This document shows, piece after piece, positions 37,052 through 45,936 of a DNA stretch of 64,000 nucleotides. The stretch lies in the NCBI GenBank assembly GCA_016196065.1, contig JACPYL010000015.1:62001-126000 (forward strand). Reading direction: 5' to 3'. The notes under the pieces were generated by a model, which was not told the origin of the DNA, searched no databases, and saw only the letters and a list, made by a program, of their open reading frames with translations. The DNA is from Acidobacteriota bacterium. GTDB lineage: Bacteria; Acidobacteriota; Terriglobia; Terriglobales; Acidobacteriaceae. The translations under genes and the position numbers were made by a program. Every line of letters begins with the position of its first letter. Within the stretch, counting starts at the first letter, position 1.

Positions 37052-37138
37052 CGGAGAGGGTGGGATTTGAACCCACGATACCCGTTAAGGTATGTCCGCT
37101 TTCGAGGCGGATCGTTTCAACCACTCACGCACCTCTCC
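37052..37138 (-). tRNA. tRNA-Ser (CGA)
   Basis: Read on the minus strand, GGAGAGG pairs with CCTCTCC to close the acceptor stem. The anticodon arm is TCCGC-CTCGAAA-GCGGA with anticodon CGA, a long class-II variable arm follows, and the T-arm is GTGGGTTCAAATCCCAC. CCA is not encoded. Its 3' end faces the islet and is duplicated at 32918-32937. Confidence 0.95.
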
Positions 37139-37204
37139 GGAAAGCAGTCATCGTTGGTCGCCTCATGCGCCGGCCCCGTTTGGCCACCGACAATCGACGA
37201 AGGA

Positions 37205-37669
37205 CTAACGACGTTTTCTAAAGAACTCTTGCAGGATTTCCGCTGAGCGGCCTGCCAGGACCCCACCACGAACGTCCATACGATGATTCAGTTGCGGGTG
37301 ATTCAATACCGGCAACACCGAGTGGACAGCACCCGCCTTGGGATCGTCCGCGCCGTATACCAGGCGTCGAATCCGGGCATGGATCAACGCGCCCGCGCAC
37401 ATCGCGCACGGTTCAATTGTAGCAAACAGTTCGCAGTCGCTTAGCCGGTGGTTACCGAGGTTCGCACCGGCATCGCGCAGAGCCATGATCTCGGCGTGCG
37501 CGGTTGGATCGTTATCCGCGAGATTACGGTTCCATCCCCGGCCTACGATCGTACCTTCATGGACGACAATCGCTCCGACGGGAACTTCTTCGATCTCCAG
37601 CGCACGCTGCGCGCAGCGGAGAGCTTCTTCCATCAGGAGTTCGTCGGGAGCAATGGGGCCAGCCACCAA
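37205..37669 (-). CDS. tadA: tRNA-specific adenosine deaminase TadA
   Basis: This 154-residue deaminase has the zinc-binding and catalytic HAE motif (DPTAHAEIMALRDA) and PCAMCAGAL. TadA converts A34 to inosine in tRNA-Arg(ACG). KAGAVHSVLPVLNHPQLNHRMDVRGGVL is the usual C-terminal block. It lies just downstream of the tRNA-Ser gene on the same strand. Confidence 0.95.
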   Translation of the reverse strand: MVAGPIAPDELLMEEALRCAQRALEIEEVPVGAIVVHEGTIVGRGWNRNLADNDPTAHAEIMALRDAGANLGNHRLSDCELFATIEPCAMCAGALIHARIRRLVYGADDPKAGAVHSVLPVLNHPQLNHRMDVRGGVLAGRSAEILQEFFRKRR

Positions 37670-37749
37670 TCCATTGTAAGGTTTGCGTGACTCTAACAGG
37701 GGCAGAGTACCGCGCGTTTATGAAACGATCAGACCGCGAGCGAGGAACT

Positions 37750-37905
37750 TCAGAGGACTCGGAATACCGTCCGCACCACTTCGGGCACAACTGCATGGAC
37801 CACCAGCGGGACCACAGTGGTTACCACCGTGCGCGCGGCCAGTAGTGCTGGCAGGGCGATCAGTATCCAGGAACTCGTCGGAAGGTTGGCGAAATAAGCT
37901 TTCAT
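37750..37905 (-). CDS. 51-residue single-pass membrane peptide
   Basis: ATG 37905 has AAGGA seven bases upstream. The peptide has a short polar head and a long hydrophobic stretch (WILIALPALLAARTVVTTVV), followed by a Val-rich amphipathic tail ending VRTVFRVL. It diverges from nuoI across a gap that holds a CRP/FNR-type box. No family is recognised. It could be a small membrane regulator or stress peptide. Confidence 0.55.
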   Translation of the reverse strand: MKAYFANLPTSSWILIALPALLAARTVVTTVVPLVVHAVVPEVVRTVFRVL

Positions 37906-37995
37906 AACCATATCCTTGGGTTCTGATACGCAGGGGACTTCGGGAAAGTTCCGGGGGCGCCTACCCGGCTGGGATTCTGGTATGTCCGGACTTAA

Positions 37996-38011
37996 TGTGA
38001 TCTACGTCACA
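37996..38011. promoter_or_regulatory. CRP/FNR-family operator between divergent genes
   Basis: TGTGA-TCTACG-TCACA is a perfect match to the CRP consensus half-sites with the canonical six-base spacer. It is centred about 45 bp upstream of the nuoI start and about 98 bp upstream of the small membrane peptide start. A CRP/FNR-type factor probably controls one or both. Confidence 0.7.
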
Positions 38012-38047
38012 TCCCCGTGAGGCATTGAATGCTAGCCTGTTTACGCT

Positions 38048-38509
38048 ATGCGGATGACAGAGATAGCCCGGAAACTGTTCCTCGTGGACCTGATCCAGGG
38101 TCTGAAAGTCACGTTCAAATATCAGCACCCCAAAGAGACCTGTACCGAGCAATATCCGCTGGAACGCCCGGTTGTCGCCGAGCGATACCGGGGCGCGCCC
38201 CGCCTGAGGAAACAGCCAGAAACCGGCACGACCATGTGCGTGGGATGCAACTTGTGTGCGACCGCTTGTCCGGAAAATCTGATTGTCGTCGGCAGTGTCC
38301 GCAACGAAGTGACAAAGCGTAAGGAAATGACTACGTTCACTTTCGACCTGAGCCGTTGCATGTTCTGCGGCCTATGCGAAGAAGCGTGCCACTCCGGCGC
38401 GCTCGAACTGACTCAGGATTTCGAGATGGCTATGTACTCGCGAGAAGGCATGATCTGGGATCGCGAGATGCTGGAAAACGGGCCACGTCCGACGGTGTAT
38501 CAGAAGTAG
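38048..38509 (+). CDS. nuoI: NuoI-type ferredoxin subunit, orphan
   Basis: This 153-residue 2[4Fe-4S] protein has the first cluster CVGCNLCATACP and the second CMFCGLCEEACH, in which the usual Pro after the last Cys is His. The N-terminus LVDLIQGLKVTFKYQHPKETCTEQYP matches NuoI rather than plain ferredoxins. NuoI carries electrons inside complex I, but no other nuo genes are nearby. It may be a spare or condition-specific subunit, and a CRP/FNR box lies upstream. Confidence 0.88.
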   Translation: MRMTEIARKLFLVDLIQGLKVTFKYQHPKETCTEQYPLERPVVAERYRGAPRLRKQPETGTTMCVGCNLCATACPENLIVVGSVRNEVTKRKEMTTFTFDLSRCMFCGLCEEACHSGALELTQDFEMAMYSREGMIWDREMLENGPRPTVYQK

Positions 38510-38540
38510 CCCGCATTGGTTGAGGTCAAATCATCCCGTT

Positions 38541-39251
38541 CTAGTTCTTCTCCAGCGTAGCCTTCATATTCACATCCGAGCCCGCGAATACCGAGATCTC
38601 TTTTTCCCAGTCGGCGTACCCTTTGTCTGAGACCTTGACCTTGTGTTTGCCCGAGGGAAGCTTCAGGGCAGCGGGCGTGTTGCCGACGAAATTGTCGTCA
38701 ACATAAACCTCAGCACCGTCCGGCACAGAATTCAGGGTGATTTTACCTTCGTCCTTTGGAGCAGGAGCCGGGGCGGCGTCGGCAGATTTTGTAATCGAAG
38801 GCGTCTCCGGGGCCGCTTTCGCATCTGGGACTGCAATCGCTTTTTCAGTGGACTTAACGGCGGACGCTTGCTTGGAATCGCCCGCGAGTTCATCCGAGAC
38901 CTGGTCGTAGAACTTCTCAGCCATGCGGTCGCCGGCGCCCCACGACATCCCCCTCTTGTTCTGGACGTTGATGATGAGAGTGGACTTGTCGGTGCCCTCC
39001 GGCTCAACGGCCGCATTGGCCACGAATCCCTCGGACGCAAATGAGCGGCCCGTCTCGAAAGTGAACATCAGCATCTTCTCGTTGACATACGTCACCACGT
39101 GCCGCTCCCGTGCGGTTCGCATGGCGGCGATAAATACCTGCTCGGGAGAGTTGTTGTAGGTTTTCTTCTTAGGCTTCGCTTCGACACTGAAAGGCGACAG
39201 GACTGCAAGAATCGTCAAAAAAACAACACAAGAAAGGGTCGAACGTCTCAT
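38541..39251 (-). CDS. Secreted PEGA-domain protein
   Basis: From ATG 39251 (GGAGG six bases upstream) the product has 236 residues with a signal peptide (STLSCVVFLTILAVLSPFSVEA). A small N-terminal alpha/beta domain, an Ala/Pro-rich linker and a C-terminal PEGA domain (GKITLNSVPDGAEVYVDDNFVGNTPAALKL) follow. PEGA domains are typical of surface proteins. It lies convergent to nuoI. Confidence 0.85.
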   Translation of the reverse strand: MRRSTLSCVVFLTILAVLSPFSVEAKPKKKTYNNSPEQVFIAAMRTARERHVVTYVNEKMLMFTFETGRSFASEGFVANAAVEPEGTDKSTLIINVQNKRGMSWGAGDRMAEKFYDQVSDELAGDSKQASAVKSTEKAIAVPDAKAAPETPSITKSADAAPAPAPKDEGKITLNSVPDGAEVYVDDNFVGNTPAALKLPSGKHKVKVSDKGYADWEKEISVFAGSDVNMKATLEKN

Positions 39252-39326
39252 GACTATCCTCCCGATCAATTACCTGCACGGTATGTTTAGTAGATCAGAT
39301 AGAGCGGGAGGAGTATAGACCAGAAA

Positions 39327-40385
39327 CTACTCCGGCAACAGCGGCAAACCTTGAATATTCCAAGCGATCTTATAGACGGCATTGTTGGTTGCAAGAATCG
39401 CGGACTTGCCGGGCGCGAATGCCAGGCCCACCAGTCCTTGTCCGGATACCTGCAGGCTCGCTTTGGCGTCAGGCGTGACTTTCACAATACCGCGTTTACC
39501 GGAAAGGGAAGCGGCCACATAGAGGTTTCCGTCCACATCAAACGCCAAGCCTTGCGGGCGTCCTAACCCACGGTAGAAAACCGACACGCTGCCGTGCGGA
39601 TCGACTTTGTGAACGCAGTCGAAACTGGATGTGGTCGGGCCGGTGACGAAGAGGTCACCGTGCGGTCCGAAAGCGAGATGGTACGCCGACACACTTGGTT
39701 CAAGTGTTGCGAAGACGAAGATCTGGCGGTCGGGAGCAATCTTGAAGATGGTCCCGCTCCGATCGCCGACATACAAATTCTGTTCCCGGTCGAACGCCAT
39801 CCCAGTTGCCACACCCATGCCTTCCGCATAGGACGACATCGTCCCGTTGGGTGCGACCTTGTAAACCGTTTCGTCATGACGGGATGAAACGTACATTTCG
39901 CCTTCACGATCAAAAGCGATCGCGGTGGCGTTCATCATTTCGTTCAGATATGGCCTTACGATGTAATCCGTATCGATCTTGAAAATCGCCACCGGGACTT
40001 TTTGCCCGCGCGATCCGGAGAAGGTCGCGTAGATGTTGCCTTCCTGATCGACGGCTGGGTTGGTTACGGGATGCAGATCGTCTGCGATCGGCGTAGCGAC
40101 CCGAATTTCCTGTGCATTGCTGACGTGTCCATTGGTATCCACAACAATCGGCCCGGACACAGCATCGTCGGGTACGCGCGCGATCACAAAATCGTCCGCG
40201 CTGATCACAACCGTTCCCTGAACTTCACCAAAACGCACGCTCGGCCGGCGCAGTTCCGCGGAACGCAATCCGCTACCAACGATGCGAATGTCGCCTCCCG
40301 GCAACGCGAAGGCGGGAGCGATCGCATCAATGTGCGGTTTGCCGTTGACGCTCTTCTTGCCCAATATTCGATCCGAGATACTCAT
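39327..40385 (-). CDS. IPT/TIG plus NHL-repeat beta-propeller protein
   Basis: From ATG 40385 the product has 352 residues. The N-terminal IPT/TIG-like domain (HIDAIAPAFALPGGDIRIVGSGL) is followed by at least five NHL/SMP-30-type blades (VATGMAFDREQNLYVGDRSGTIFKIAPDG-like repeats). No signal peptide is obvious, so it may be cytoplasmic. The long upstream extension of the frame is not coding. The role is unknown, probably ligand or protein binding. Confidence 0.82.
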   Translation of the reverse strand: MSISDRILGKKSVNGKPHIDAIAPAFALPGGDIRIVGSGLRSAELRRPSVRFGEVQGTVVISADDFVIARVPDDAVSGPIVVDTNGHVSNAQEIRVATPIADDLHPVTNPAVDQEGNIYATFSGSRGQKVPVAIFKIDTDYIVRPYLNEMMNATAIAFDREGEMYVSSRHDETVYKVAPNGTMSSYAEGMGVATGMAFDREQNLYVGDRSGTIFKIAPDRQIFVFATLEPSVSAYHLAFGPHGDLFVTGPTTSSFDCVHKVDPHGSVSVFYRGLGRPQGLAFDVDGNLYVAASLSGKRGIVKVTPDAKASLQVSGQGLVGLAFAPGKSAILATNNAVYKIAWNIQGLPLLPE

Positions 40386-40426
40386 CAGTCCGTTTCCCGT
40401 GCGGGCTGCATGCGCCCGCTTGACAG

Positions 40427-40924
40427 CTACCCTATTAGAAGTCGGAAATGCAACAACAGATGCATAATCACCAGAGCGTAAAGTCCGGCTCCAAGGTCGT
40501 CGATCACGATTCCGGCGCCCTCCGGCAAGGCCTCGAGTTGGCGCACCGGCGGAGGCTTGAGAATATCGAAGACACGAAAAAGTATAAGGCCCGCCAGAAA
40601 CGTTTTCCATCCGAGTGGCACGGCGATCAAGGCCACAAGCTGTCCGGCGACTTCGTCAATCACGACAAACTGCGGATCCTTGATTCCCGTGGCTCGTACA
40701 ACTTGGGTCGCGGCAGGGATCCCTATGGCAGTGACCAGTGCCGCGGCCGCAATTGTTGCCCACGAGCGAGATTCCGGCGGGATCACAAAACTAATCAGAG
40801 CCCACAGGATTACCGTCGCAACCGATCCCCACGTGCCCGGACCCGGTTTCAAACGGCCAATGCCGAAGAACGTGGAAACCAGTGTTGCCCAGAGAGGAGC
40901 GGCAGATTTGGCTGCTTCCTTCAC
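40427..40924 (-). CDS. pgpA: Phosphatidylglycerophosphatase A
   Basis: This 165-residue membrane protein has the PgpA signatures KPGPGTWGSVATV, DPQFVVIDEVAGQLVAL and LPEGAGIVIDDLGAGLYA. It removes phosphate from phosphatidylglycerophosphate to make phosphatidylglycerol. Its start overlaps the yacG stop by 4 bp (ATGA), so the two are translated together. Confidence 0.93.
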   Translation of the reverse strand: MKEAAKSAAPLWATLVSTFFGIGRLKPGPGTWGSVATVILWALISFVIPPESRSWATIAAAALVTAIGIPAATQVVRATGIKDPQFVVIDEVAGQLVALIAVPLGWKTFLAGLILFRVFDILKPPPVRQLEALPEGAGIVIDDLGAGLYALVIMHLLLHFRLLIG

Positions 40925-41127
40925 TCGCTTTCGTCCACGGAGCCGAGGTTTCCATCCCGGATGACTTCTTCCTCGTCATGGACCGGCTCCGAAATCACGT
41001 AGGCTCCGGTGGCCCATTTGCCAAGATCGATTTCTTTGCAATGGTCGCTGCAGAAAGGGAAGTCAGGTGCAGTGCTAACGACAGCCTTCTTGCAGATCGG
41101 ACAGCGCAGTTTTAGTTTGCCAGGCAT
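40921..41127 (-). CDS. yacG: DNA gyrase inhibitor YacG
   Basis: This 68-residue zinc-ribbon protein has CPICKKAV and FPFCSDHCKEIDLGKWATGAYVI, the four-Cys YacG signature. YacG binds GyrB and restrains gyrase. An acidic tail follows. It overlaps pgpA. Confidence 0.93.
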   Translation of the reverse strand: MPGKLKLRCPICKKAVVSTAPDFPFCSDHCKEIDLGKWATGAYVISEPVHDEEEVIRDGNLGSVDESE

Positions 41128-41143
41128 AGAAAAAATACAGAAT

Positions 41144-41212
41144 TCAGAGGTCAGATTGCAAAAGTGAAATCCCGCGGTGACGATGAGCGCACTCCTGCAA
41201 TCTCACCTCTGA
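41144..41212. repeat. Inverted repeat between rimO and yacG
   Basis: TCAGAGGTCAGATTGCA (41144-41160) and TGCAATCTCACCTCTGA (41196-41212) pair at 16 of 17 positions around a 35-base loop. It is placed at the 3' end of rimO and upstream of yacG and may terminate rimO, or be a dispersed palindrome. Confidence 0.55.
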
Positions 41213-41214
41213 CC

Positions 41215-42726
41215 TTAAACGATCTGGGCGACGATATCGTAGTCGTGAGCTTCGGTAATCCGGCAACGATAGAACTGGCCTTTCGTCGGCTCGGTTCCTT
41301 CCGGAAAATCATTGACGAAGACTTTGCCGTCAATTTCCGGAGCATGCATCGCAGTGCGGCCTTCGAGAAGCAACTCGCTTTCTTCGGAAGGTCCCATCAG
41401 CAGTAGATCGAGTTCGCGGCCGACCAGCGTTTTCTTCTTCGCTCGGCTGATCTTCTTTTGAATGGACATCAACGACTTCCGGCGCCGCTCGATTTCACGG
41501 GGAGACACCTTGTTTTCCAGATCGAAGGCGTCTGCACCTTCCTGGTCCGAGTAGCCGAAGGCTCCCATCCAGTCGAAGCCGACCGCCTTGGTGAATTCGC
41601 AAAGCTCGTCAAACTCTTTTTCGGTTTCGCCCGGAAAGCCCACAACGAAGGATGTCCGCAAGGTGAGATTCGGAATCGTGCGCCGCATCTTCTCGATCGA
41701 ACGCAGAAACAAGTCGGAGCCTCCGCCGCGCTTCATCCTCTTCAAGACCGTCGCAGACGCGTGCTGCAGTGGCACATCAATGTAGGAGCAGATGTTGTCA
41801 TGTGCGGCGATGGTCTCGAGCAGGCGCCCCGTGATCTTGTTGGGATACGCGTACAGGAATCGGATCCAGCGCAGTCCCTCAACGGCGGCGAGTTTTTCAA
41901 GCAGCAGGGCCAGGCCGTCTTTCAATCCCAGGTCCTCGCCATAGCAAGTCGTATCCTGGCCGATCAACGTGATTTCGCGTACACCCGCCTGCGCCAACCG
42001 CTCTGCTTCGGCAATCACGGATTCGAAGCGCCGAGAACGAAATTGTCCACGCAACTGCGGAATGATGCAAAACGTGCAGGGATGATCACAGCCCTCGGCG
42101 ATCTTGATGTATGCGGTGTAGCCGGGAGTCGCCAGAATGCGGGGCGTGGCTTCGTCATACAGATAATTCGGCAGATCGGCGATGGCGCCATCCCAAGCAT
42201 CGCGTGCAAATCGCCCTTGTTGCCGCCGGTGGTCACCTTCGGGACGGGAAGTGAGGATATTAAATGGGCTCGTCGCGGGCTTGGCAGGTGCGACACCAGC
42301 CGCGGCAAGGATTCGTTCCAGTTCGCCGGTTCCAACCACCGCATCGACTTCGGGAATGTTCTTGAGTATCTCGGTGCCAAAACGTTCCACCAGGCAGCCT
42401 GCAACCACTAATTTTTTTGCCCTGCCGCCGGTCTTGTGGCGAGCCATTTCCAGAATCGTGTCGATGGATTCCTGCTGTGCGGAGCCGATAAACGAGCAGG
42501 TATTAACGACGATGACGTCGGCATCGTCGGCCGCCGGGGTAAGTTCCGCACCTGCGTGCGCCAACATGCCCATCATGACCTCGCTGTCCACAAGGTTCTT
42601 GGGACAGCCCAGGCTGACGAAACCAACCTTGGTCGGGGCGGTCTGCTGCGGGCGCTCGGCGATGTCTTTTTGTACGGGCACGGGAGAATCGGTCAACCGG
42701 AAAGGGCGACAGATTGATTTTATCAT
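41215..42726 (-). CDS. rimO: Ribosomal protein S12 methylthiotransferase RimO
   Basis: From ATG 42726 the product is about 503 residues. The N-terminal cluster domain has GCPKN, NTCSF and GCLVERF. The radical-SAM site is EGCDHPCTFCIIPQLRG, and a C-terminal TRAM-type region follows. RimO adds methylthio to the conserved Asp of ribosomal protein S12. The N-terminus is about 30 residues longer than usual and the start is uncertain. Confidence 0.93.
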   Translation of the reverse strand: MIKSICRPFRLTDSPVPVQKDIAERPQQTAPTKVGFVSLGCPKNLVDSEVMMGMLAHAGAELTPAADDADVIVVNTCSFIGSAQQESIDTILEMARHKTGGRAKKLVVAGCLVERFGTEILKNIPEVDAVVGTGELERILAAAGVAPAKPATSPFNILTSRPEGDHRRQQGRFARDAWDGAIADLPNYLYDEATPRILATPGYTAYIKIAEGCDHPCTFCIIPQLRGQFRSRRFESVIAEAERLAQAGVREITLIGQDTTCYGEDLGLKDGLALLLEKLAAVEGLRWIRFLYAYPNKITGRLLETIAAHDNICSYIDVPLQHASATVLKRMKRGGGSDLFLRSIEKMRRTIPNLTLRTSFVVGFPGETEKEFDELCEFTKAVGFDWMGAFGYSDQEGADAFDLENKVSPREIERRRKSLMSIQKKISRAKKKTLVGRELDLLLMGPSEESELLLEGRTAMHAPEIDGKVFVNDFPEGTEPTKGQFYRCRITEAHDYDIVAQIV

Positions 42727-42861
42727 CTGGTACACAGAAGGACGCTGGCGAGCCCGGTTGTTAACCTCCACAGTACGGCGGGTACTTTCGTTTCTACTGT
42801 AGGGTGTGGGGCGTGCTACTCTTAGGAAAACAAACTACATCCTCAATACTTCGGAGGAGAG

Positions 42862-43506
42862 ATGTCGCTCAAGAACTTCGCTGTACTGATGGTCTGTGTT
42901 GGAATCCTGGTCGCGAGCGCGAGCGCGCAGCGCGAGTACTCTGGTTCGCCGCGCAACGAGGTTTCAGCCACCTTCGGTAAAGTCTTCGTTAGTTCCCAGG
43001 CCGTAACGGGAGCGGGTTTCTTTGACCCGAACATTCATTTCGGCAATGGAATGACCGTCGCTGGCAATTACAGCCGCACGCTCAAGACGTACGGTATTTT
43101 TGGCATTTCCGGCGAAGTATCCGGCGCCTACAGCCCGGATATGGACCTGAACCTCAGTCAGAATCTGATTCCGGAAGGCTATCAGTCTTACTTCATTACC
43201 CCGGCAGTGAGAATGAATATTTTCTCCGGCGAGACGGTCACGCCCTGGTTGAGTGTTGGCGGCGGCTACGGCTATTTCCGGCAGTCCAAGCAGTTGGTTT
43301 TCGGTGGACCGAACCCTGGAAAAACCAGCAACAGCACCGGCATCGTCCAGTTTGGGGCTGGTCTTGACGTCTGGCCTTGGGAACGGTGGGGTATCCGGCT
43401 GGAAGCTCGTGATTATTATTCGGGAGTGCCTGATCTGAATGTCACGACTGTCCGAACCCGGCAGCACAATATCTACGTAGGTGGTGGATTTATCCGGCGC
43501 TTCTAG
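42862..43506 (+). CDS. Outer-membrane beta-barrel protein
   Basis: This 214-residue protein has a signal peptide (VLMVCVGILVASASAQ) and alternating beta-strands (VAGNYSRTLKTYGIFGISGEVSGAY; WGIRLEARDYYSGV) ending IYVGGGFIRRF, the terminal aromatic signature of outer-membrane barrels. GGAGGAG lies just upstream of the ATG. It is probably an eight-strand OmpA/OmpW-like barrel. The ligand is unknown. Confidence 0.85.
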   Translation: MSLKNFAVLMVCVGILVASASAQREYSGSPRNEVSATFGKVFVSSQAVTGAGFFDPNIHFGNGMTVAGNYSRTLKTYGIFGISGEVSGAYSPDMDLNLSQNLIPEGYQSYFITPAVRMNIFSGETVTPWLSVGGGYGYFRQSKQLVFGGPNPGKTSNSTGIVQFGAGLDVWPWERWGIRLEARDYYSGVPDLNVTTVRTRQHNIYVGGGFIRRF

Positions 43507-43562
43507 ATCGTGCGTTGCTGTTTCCGAATACTCCCCAAGGAAAACTCTTTGCAACAGAAATC

Positions 43563-43597
43563 ATAGGGAAAGCGAAATCGCTTTCCCTATTGTTTTC
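43563..43597 (+). terminator. Rho-independent terminator of the beta-barrel gene
   Basis: ATAGGGAAAGCGA (43563-43575) pairs with TCGCTTTCCCTAT (43578-43590), followed by TGTTTTCTCT. It is a perfect stem placed 57 bp after the stop. Confidence 0.9.
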
Positions 43598-43633
43598 TCT
43601 GACCGCTTTGGTGAAGAATTCGTAAGGTGCCGC

Positions 43634-45820
43634 CTATCGTTCTCCGGCGGTAATTTCCTCAAACAACTCAGGCAAAGCTCGAGCATCGTCCACGGACTGG
43701 CCGAATCGCGCGGATTCGTATGCCCTGGTGAAGGTAGCAACCTTCTCCTGCAAGACCGGCTCCAGAATGGCAGCGACAAAGTCGTGCGGAGTTTGTCCGG
43801 GAGATTTACGCCACCCGCGGCGCGCCAACCTCTTCAACATCCGGTCATACCAGAGCGCTGCGGATTCCCGGGGAGCACGGTCAGGATGAGCGCGCAGCCT
43901 GCGATTCGCCAGCCCCTGAATAATCTGACGCAGATTGAGCACGAGGAGCAGCAACACGGATACTGCCACGCTGCCGATCATCCACGTTGCGGGAGAGTGC
44001 GTGATCTGCTGGTGAGTACGCCGAGCCGACTTCAGCAGCGCTTGATAGTTTCGCGAATACCATTGCCGCAAATCGTCGTAGAGCCGGCGGCTGCTCTGCC
44101 CCGCACCCTCTCCCAGAGAGCGCTGGTGGGCGACGTCATAGTTAACTACCCATTCCCGCCAGAACGATGCGGCCGCGTCGACATAGAGAAACATCCGGGA
44201 CCAGCCGGAGTGCGTTTCCAGATCACCGCCAGGAGTCGGATCGAAGCTGATCCAGCCGCTTCCCGGAAAATAGGCTTCGACCCAGGAATGAGCGTTGCTG
44301 GCGCGCACTACGTATTGCCCGGTCAGGTCGTTGAACTCGCCGCCCCTGAAGCCCGTCACGATGCGGGACGGAATGCGAAGCGAGCGCAGCATCACCGCCA
44401 TCGAACTCGCAAAATATTCGCAGTGCCCCTTTTTCCGTTCGAAAAGAAAATAGGCCAGTGGGTCGCGAGGAGTGTTGCGGCCGAGATCCAGCGTGTAGCC
44501 AAAGTGCGTGCGGAGATAACGCTCCAACGTCACCGCCTTGTCGTAGTTGTTGGGAGCGTTGGCGGTAATCTCTTCAGCGAGCTTGGAAATTCGGATGTCG
44601 AGCGGCGGCAACGTAAGGTAGAGCGCGAGGCCTCCCGGAGCGGTGTTTGGAGACAGCCGCAATTCGCTGGCATCGGGTTCCGTGAGTTGCGATTCGGCTT
44701 CGTAGCGGTTCACGGGATGGTCCACGTCGAGGTTGTAGACCGCTCCACCAGCATCAGTTGTCACATGGACGTACGTCCCAAGTAGGGCTGCTGGCTTGTC
44801 CGCGAGAAAGAAGACGTTGGTGCCCATGGGTTCCATGAGCACGTGATAGCGCACTTTGCGGACCGGGATCCCAGCTGCTCCGGTGTCGCCCGGTGTTGCC
44901 CCGAGCCGATAACTCTGAAGTCCGGTGAGGCGGAGGTCGACTTGCGAAAATGGATTCGACCAGATTCTCCCGTCAAATTGACTCAACGCGACACCACGCC
45001 ACTTGAGGTCGTAGGCGCCTTCGAGGTCATTTTCGATCTCAACGTGCATCACCACGGCATTGGATTGCTGAATCTGACCAATGCGCCCGAGTTGGACGCG
45101 ATCGGTGAACCCCGTGGAGAGGTCGCTGCTCGGCGAATAGGCGCTCAGGTAGCGTGAGGAAACGCGAGGAAGAAGAAAGAAGATCAGCGAACCGCCGGCC
45201 AGGATCATCAGCATGAGCATCGGCGCGGTCGCAAGCAGGACGCTTGCCATGCGTCGATAGGGTGCTGAGTCTTTTGGCTCCTGGGCGCGCCCGCTCTCTT
45301 CGGCGACCGAATGGCGCATTTCCATGAGTACAAACGTGATGACGGCCACCAGCAGAAATCCGGCAAAAGAAAAAAGAAATACGCTATCCACCGTGAGCAC
45401 AGCTGCGGCGAGCACCATCAAGAACGAGAGCACGGCCAGCATGAAGTGATCGCGCGCGCGCTGCAAAGAAAAAAGACGGATCACCATCCCGAAGAGCACC
45501 AGGTGTACCGTCGACACGAGGAAACTGCGAGAGACGAAAAAATAGTCCGCGAAATATACCGCGACGTAAAGCAGTGTGAGATATGTCGTCCACCGCTCCG
45601 GGATGGCGACTTGCTGCTGGGTGATCAGGTGGTATCCGCGAACCAGCAAGGCGCATCCCACGGCGAGGACCGCCAGCATATCCAATCCGCCGGTTGATGC
45701 AAGAGTCCCAAAGCCTGTTAGGACAAGTAAATAGAGCGAGACGTTGAAGTAGCGCTCAATGGCCGTGGCCATCGTGGCTTTACCCGGATTGGTGGTGGCC
45801 GCAAACACAGCTAACTCCAT
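43634..45820 (-). CDS. TgpA-type membrane transglutaminase-like protein
   Basis: The 728-residue protein has about seven N-terminal membrane helices (residues about 20-235), then a large extracytoplasmic domain. The transglutaminase triad is visible: Cys in KKGHCEYFASSMAVMLRSLRI, His in NAHSWVEAYFPG and Asp in WISFDPTPGGD. A C-terminal helix and a DUF4129-like tail (ALWYDRMLKRLARRGWRKSPGQTPHDFV) follow. This matches TgpA-like proteins with a presumed protein-cross-linking or protease role. ATG 45772 is a shorter alternative start. Confidence 0.9.
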   Translation of the reverse strand: MELAVFAATTNPGKATMATAIERYFNVSLYLLVLTGFGTLASTGGLDMLAVLAVGCALLVRGYHLITQQQVAIPERWTTYLTLLYVAVYFADYFFVSRSFLVSTVHLVLFGMVIRLFSLQRARDHFMLAVLSFLMVLAAAVLTVDSVFLFSFAGFLLVAVITFVLMEMRHSVAEESGRAQEPKDSAPYRRMASVLLATAPMLMLMILAGGSLIFFLLPRVSSRYLSAYSPSSDLSTGFTDRVQLGRIGQIQQSNAVVMHVEIENDLEGAYDLKWRGVALSQFDGRIWSNPFSQVDLRLTGLQSYRLGATPGDTGAAGIPVRKVRYHVLMEPMGTNVFFLADKPAALLGTYVHVTTDAGGAVYNLDVDHPVNRYEAESQLTEPDASELRLSPNTAPGGLALYLTLPPLDIRISKLAEEITANAPNNYDKAVTLERYLRTHFGYTLDLGRNTPRDPLAYFLFERKKGHCEYFASSMAVMLRSLRIPSRIVTGFRGGEFNDLTGQYVVRASNAHSWVEAYFPGSGWISFDPTPGGDLETHSGWSRMFLYVDAAASFWREWVVNYDVAHQRSLGEGAGQSSRRLYDDLRQWYSRNYQALLKSARRTHQQITHSPATWMIGSVAVSVLLLLVLNLRQIIQGLANRRLRAHPDRAPRESAALWYDRMLKRLARRGWRKSPGQTPHDFVAAILEPVLQEKVATFTRAYESARFGQSVDDARALPELFEEITAGER

Positions 45821-45936
45821 TGTTGGCGAAACCGGCCAAGAAGGGAAGTGTCGGCGGTAACGAGACTCAGGACGCCGGAGGAATTAAGATATCGGCGTCA
45901 CGTGCATCATCGAGTTTGTCAGGACCTGCTTGCCGT

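Larger units (their letters stand above)
32918..37069. mobile_element. tRNA-Ser-associated genomic islet, 4.15 kb, without a recombinase
   Basis: The islet lies between the 20-bp tRNA-Ser duplication and the tRNA gene itself. It carries five genes in both orientations, most of them unrecognised, and all copies of a palindromic repeat family seen in this window. No integrase, transposase or relaxase is present, so it must have been moved by another element's integrase or have lost its own. The direct repeat and its exact fit to the tRNA 3' end are seen. The mobility is inferred. Confidence 0.72.

Noticed and set aside
36953-37246. A 97-codon plus-strand frame across the tRNA-Ser gene
   Set aside because: It consists mostly of reverse-complement tRNA sequence.
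43481-44785. A 434-codon plus-strand open frame
   Set aside because: It overlaps the transglutaminase gene on the other strand and also runs through a terminator.
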